DNA of 9,075 nt from assembly GCA_016550395.1 (NCBI GenBank), contig JABXGY010000095.1:1-9075 (forward strand). Direction: 5' to 3'. The position numbers and the translations under genes were made by a program. The notes beneath the pieces are model-generated. The model did no database searches, had not been told where the DNA came from, and saw only the letters and a list, made by a program, of their open reading frames with translations. Source of the DNA: an archaeon (GTDB lineage: Archaea > Asgardarchaeota > Hermodarchaeia > Hermodarchaeales > Hermodarchaeaceae). Positions 7,522 to 9,075 of this stretch are shown one piece after another. Numbering within the stretch: position 1 is the first letter of the stretch; each line of letters starts with the position of its first letter.

Positions 7522-7551
7522 TTGCACTCATCAGTTTCCATCGATTCATAT
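7522..7551 (+). promoter_or_regulatory. Promoter element, copy 1 (TTGCACT-N9-CCATCGA-N3-ATAT)
   Basis: TTGCACT at 7522-7528 is followed 9 bases later by CCATCGA (7538-7544) and then TTCATAT, a TATA-like box about 80 bases before the ATG at 7631. The same three blocks recur at 8048-8077 with identical spacing before the paralogous gene. The expected start site is near 7573, giving a leader of about 58 bases that contains GGACC-TGAACC-GGACC (a short direct repeat). Confidence 0.6.
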
Positions 7552-7616
7552 CACAAGAAACCCAGTATCCATATGCAATGCGGGACCTGAACCGGACCCG
7601 GATTGAAAACACGATT

Positions 7617-7625
7617 GGAGGGATC
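7617..7625 (+). promoter_or_regulatory. Strong Shine-Dalgarno site of small gene 1
   Basis: GGAGGGATC ends 5 bases before the ATG at 7631 and is the best ribosome site in the window. It argues that this very short frame is translated and fixes its start. Confidence 0.7.
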
Positions 7626-7630
7626 AAAAA

Positions 7631-7774
7631 ATGGCAAAGTACAAACCTGAAAAAAGGAAACTAGCTGAAATGTCGGCGATCGAGCGCTTCATTGCCGGAT
7701 GTAGCAACCCATCACCGGTTGCTAAACCTCGTATCCGATACGCTGTAATGGTCGCCCTAACCCGACGGGTGTGA
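7631..7774 (+). CDS. Small basic protein of 47 residues, paralogue 1, unknown function
   Basis: I do not recognise this family. The protein begins MAKYKPEKRKLAEMSAIERF and continues IAGCSNPSPVAKPRIRYAV; it has 11 Lys/Arg against 3 acidic residues, with no signal peptide or membrane segment, so it is probably a cytoplasmic nucleic-acid or ribosome binder (inference). It is a paralogue of the 47-residue gene at 8132. From Lys10 an ungapped 35-column alignment has 11 identities (K.A.M...ER...G..NP......R...AV). Of these 11 codons 8 differ only at the third base and the other 3 are identical, as expected for protein-level selection. It has its own promoter copy and strong ribosome site, and is followed by a structured noncoding stretch. 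A longer frame on the opposite strand (7624-7914) lacks such support. Confidence 0.75.
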   Translation: MAKYKPEKRKLAEMSAIERFIAGCSNPSPVAKPRIRYAVMVALTRRV

Positions 7775-7968
7775 GAGAAAACCATGGTGGAACACAAGAA
7801 TTTCACCGGCTCCCATAACGGTCTAACTCTTAACGGGTCTTCAAAAACTCCAGTACAGATACCCTCTGTTGTTGGTAGATCGATATTAACACGATTCAGC
7901 AACAGAAAAGCCACCCAATCCCACAGGCCCTTAAACCTGGTGTTAATGTAGACCCGTTATCCATTTTT
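7775..7968 (+). ncRNA. Structured 3' region or small RNA of unit 1, unknown class
   Basis: No gene is supported in these roughly 190 bases. Long-range arms are: TAACGGGTCT (7831-7840) with AGACCCGTTA (7950-7959), 10 perfect pairs; ATATTAACAC (7883-7892) with GTGTTAATGT (7940-7949), 10 pairs with one G-T, directly abutting the first helix so the two could stack; TCTGTTG (7865-7871) with CAACAGA (7900-7906), 7 pairs, which crosses the second helix as in a pseudoknot. CAGG/CCTG (7924-7927/7936-7939) can form a small hairpin. GCCACCCA is at 7910-7917. The outer helix ends 4 bases before TTTTT at 7964-7968, a possible archaeal terminator. It may be part of the mRNA of the small gene or a processed RNA. 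Drawn by eye, not folded by program. Confidence 0.45.
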
Positions 7969-7990
7969 GGAGAAAATTCTTACAGAAGAA

Positions 7991-8016
7991 GTTTTTGCAC
8001 TACTTAGTGCAAAAAC
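7991..8016. promoter_or_regulatory. Perfect 12-bp-arm palindrome with TTGCACT half-sites
   Basis: GTTTTTGCACTA and TAGTGCAAAAAC face each other around CT. Each arm contains TTGCACT, the same word found in both promoter copies, and the arm shares TTTTTGCACT with copy 1 (7519-7528). It lies 31 bases upstream of the TTGCACT of copy 2. As DNA it would suit a dimeric regulator; as RNA it is a 10-bp hairpin with loop TACTTA, followed 17 bases later by a T7 run (8034-8040), so a terminator for unit 1 is the alternative. Confidence 0.55.
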
Positions 8017-8047
8017 AGGTCACCTAACCTTCCTTTTTTTCCATATC

Positions 8048-8077
8048 TTGCACTGCTAGGCTCCCATCGAATAATAT
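8048..8077 (+). promoter_or_regulatory. Promoter element, copy 2 (TTGCACT-N9-CCATCGA-N3-ATAT)
   Basis: TTGCACT (8048-8054), CCATCGA (8064-8070) and ATAATAT (8071-8077) repeat copy 1 with the same spacing, while the bases between the blocks differ. The TATA-like box is about 55 bases before the ATG at 8132, so transcription should start near 8100 with a leader of about 30 bases. Confidence 0.6.
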
Positions 8078-8103
8078 GCGATTTGAGGGTTATACTCCCT
8101 TGC

Positions 8104-8124
8104 CCTGATTCGTCAGGAAGGTGG
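8104..8124 (+). promoter_or_regulatory. UUCG hairpin next to the ribosome site of small gene 2
   Basis: CCTGA-TTCG-TCAGG (8104-8117) is a perfect 5-bp hairpin with a UUCG tetraloop at the predicted 5' end of the message. It is followed at once by AAGGTGG (8118-8124), the Shine-Dalgarno site 7 bases before the ATG. It may protect the 5' end or tune access of the ribosome. The closing pair is A-U, not the especially stable C-G. Confidence 0.5.
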
Positions 8125-8131
8125 AACAAAA

Positions 8132-8275
8132 ATGACCGATAAGAAAGAAACCGAACAGAAAGAAAATAAATTCGCAAAAATGGCCGTTGCAGAACGTGCC
8201 GTAACAGGTGCGAAAAATCCCCGCGGCACTCCCCGAGATCGATTCAACTTTGCAGTAACGACTTCTCGTCACTAA
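8132..8275 (+). CDS. Small basic protein of 47 residues, paralogue 2, unknown function
   Basis: Same length as paralogue 1 and aligned to it from Lys13. It starts MTDKKETEQKENKFAKMAVA, followed by ERAVTGAKNPRGTPRDRFNF and a short tail ending SRH. It has 11 Lys/Arg and 6 acidic residues. The shared pattern is K-[LF]-A-x-M...ER...G..NP, then PR-x-R-[FY] if a small gap is allowed. Paralogue 1's cysteine (position 23) is an alanine here, so a metal site is unlikely. The Lys/Glu-rich first 16 residues look flexible. GGTGG 7 bases before the ATG supports the start. The gene has its own promoter copy and is followed by a second structured noncoding stretch. Function unknown; RNA or ribosome binding is inference from charge and context. 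Confidence 0.75.
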   Translation: MTDKKETEQKENKFAKMAVAERAVTGAKNPRGTPRDRFNFAVTTSRH

Positions 8276-8471
8276 TTACGATTCCTTAACGAACGAACCA
8301 TGGACTTCCAGGGATAGGACCTTTAAACGCTGCTCGCAAAGCCGGGCCTTCAGGTTTACTCGACTCGGACACTGATCCGTTGTCCTAAAAGGTCCAGTGC
8401 CACCCATTTGTTGGGACCGGGAAGTGCCAAAATGGAGGGGAAGGGAACCCTGAAGGCCCGGTGACTTTTTT
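8276..8471 (+). ncRNA. Structured 3' region or small RNA of unit 2, unknown class
   Basis: No gene is supported here. GCCGGGCCTTCAGG (8341-8354) pairs with CCTGAAGGCCCGGT (8449-8462) over 14 positions (one G-T), and the helix ends 3 bases before TTTTTT (8466-8471), a likely terminator. GGACCTTT (8317-8324) pairs with AAAGGTCC (8388-8395), 8 perfect pairs crossing the long helix. ACTTCC (8304-8309) can pair with GGAAGT (8420-8425) outside it. CGGA/TCCG (8365-8378 area) and CCCA/TGGG (8403-8406/8412-8415) can form local hairpins. GCCACCCA is at 8399-8406, exactly 3 bases after the 8388-8395 arm, as in unit 1. The stretch is GC-richer than its surroundings, usual for structured RNA in an AT-rich genome. 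Not folded by program. Confidence 0.5.
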
Positions 8472-8564
8472 CTTTGGCTTTATTTTGAGGAGCAATCTAT
8501 ATTGCCGTTGGTTCTACATATTCTATAACTTCACAGTTATCATTACTGGAACGCGCGAGTCAAA

Positions 8565-9075
8565 ATGAAGATCCACTCAAACTGTATCATGGGACTCTCA
8601 TTGATTTTCCTACTTACCTTATTGTTACTCCAATTTACAGCATTGATTGAATTTTTTCCTATTGGCTTAACCTTGGAATATCACATAACCCATGGTGCCT
8701 ATGAAGAGTGGAATGAACAATTCGTCATTCAGCGGTGGGCATCAGAAGATGATGAAGACATCCTCTTAGTAGATTATTATTCAAACAAGCCAGGTACATC
8801 AAATGGTTCAATGTACCTTAACATTAACACCTGGAACATCTTTTTCGAAAATGGATCTCAGACGAGTTCTCAATTACCACTTCCACTCTGGATAAATACT
8901 CAATCATGGTACAATCGAGTAACTGTACAAATCCCTACAATTTCCGGAGAATATTACGTGTCATCAGAACACATTCACCTATCCACAGGAACTTACTCTT
9001 GCTGGCGAGCCCACTCCAATGTGTTCCAATCTCTAGACGACGATTATGCATTAACAGAAGAAACTTGGTATTTCC
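8565..9075 (+). CDS. Secreted protein of unknown function, 5' part
   Basis: Open from ATG at 8565 to the right edge (170 residues, no stop), so the gene is partial. Residues about 9-33 form a signal peptide or N-terminal anchor (MGLSLIFLLTLLLLQFTALI), preceded by MKIHSNCI. The rest is rich in Asn, Ser, Thr, Trp and Tyr, with sequons such as NGS, typical of an extracellular beta-rich domain. GTYSCWRA and EETWYF near the edge recall secreted proteins common in Asgard archaea, but I cannot name the family. The Met at residue 9 is an alternative start. No strong ribosome site is seen. A TATA-like CTACATATTC lies about 50-60 bases upstream. The 8472-8564 spacer holds nothing else that I can support. 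Confidence 0.75.
   Translation, partial: MKIHSNCIMGLSLIFLLTLLLLQFTALIEFFPIGLTLEYHITHGAYEEWNEQFVIQRWASEDDEDILLVDYYSNKPGTSNGSMYLNINTWNIFFENGSQTSSQLPLPLWINTQSWYNRVTVQIPTISGEYYVSSEHIHLSTGTYSCWRAHSNVFQSLDDDYALTEETWYF

Noticed and set aside
7624..7914. 96-residue open frame on the minus strand
   Set aside because: It is antisense to small gene 1 and its RNA, has no ribosome site or recognisable domain, and is not kept in unit 2.
7821..7960. Integron attC sites behind small genes (GTCTAAC near an inverted repeat)
   Set aside because: No matching GTTRRRY at the other end in either unit, and each unit has its own promoter, unlike normal cassettes.
8090..8272. 60-residue open frame on the minus strand
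   Set aside because: It is the shadow of small gene 2, whose frame has third-base conservation with its paralogue.
8325..8360. SRP RNA helix 8 on the minus strand (AGGCCCGG ... AGCAGC)
   Set aside because: The GGAA tetraloop and the symmetric loop are missing, and the arms needed for the long 7S rod are absent.
8341..8462. Short transposon (MITE) because of 14-base inverted arms
   Set aside because: No target-site duplication flanks the arms, and the T-run and crossing helix fit an RNA better.
7831..8471. HDV-like self-cleaving ribozyme, because helix order (A5', B5', A3', hairpin, B3') is the same
   Set aside because: In unit 1 the first helix does not start with G, there is no room for P3, and joining segments are too long. 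In unit 2 the helix lengths are wrong and no CNRA-like catalytic joiner precedes the last strand. Only the topology matches.

Overview
The window looks like archaeal chromosome. Several genes have a BRE/TATA pair of the form CGAAAG-NTTATWTT upstream (minus strand at about 2338-2349 and 7414-7428). Ribosome sites are GGTG/GGAG-like, and the gene set (tungsten-type aldehyde ferredoxin oxidoreductase, V4R-domain protein, archaeal-style sirtuin, secreted glycoprotein-like propeller with a C-terminal membrane anchor) is archaeal. The style of the secreted proteins and the gene mix recall Asgard archaea such as Thorarchaeia. That placement rests on memory of similar proteins, not on a search.

Layout. 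2-415 (+): 3' part of a V4R-domain gene with an in-frame TAA, cut by the left edge. 455-2287 (-): AOR-family oxidoreductase. 2429-2625 (+): possible decayed small gene overlapping the start of the next gene. 2618-3061 (+): HIT-family nucleotide hydrolase/transferase. 3145-4743 (+): secreted, membrane-anchored protein with a seven-bladed beta-propeller and an Fn3-like domain. 4800-5357 (-): PEMT/ICMT-like membrane methyltransferase. 5553-6305 (+): sirtuin with a YxxR motif. 6314-6745 (-): winged-helix protein. 6860-7384 (-): flavin reductase-like FMN protein, probably upstream of the winged-helix gene in one transcript. 8565 to the right edge (+): start of another secreted protein.

The unusual part is 7496-8475. 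Two consecutive units lie in the same direction about 526 bases apart. Each has (i) a shared promoter element TTGCACT-N9-CCATCGA-N3-ATAT with identical spacing, (ii) a gene for a basic protein of exactly 47 residues, the two being diverged paralogues, and (iii) about 190 bases of noncoding sequence with long-range complementary arms that can form a crossing (pseudoknot-like) fold, ending in a T-run. Both noncoding stretches carry GCCACCCA exactly 3 bases after the same helix. A 12-bp-arm palindrome between the units contains the promoter's TTGCACT as a half-site. I do not recognise this protein family or RNA. I propose the units are tandem copies of a small-protein-plus-structured-RNA system, or a small protein whose mRNA has an unusually structured 3' region.

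Most ordinary genes here are single and arranged divergently or convergently, so context gives little pathway information apart from the flavoprotein/winged-helix pair. No tRNA, rRNA, CRISPR array, transposase or integrase was seen.
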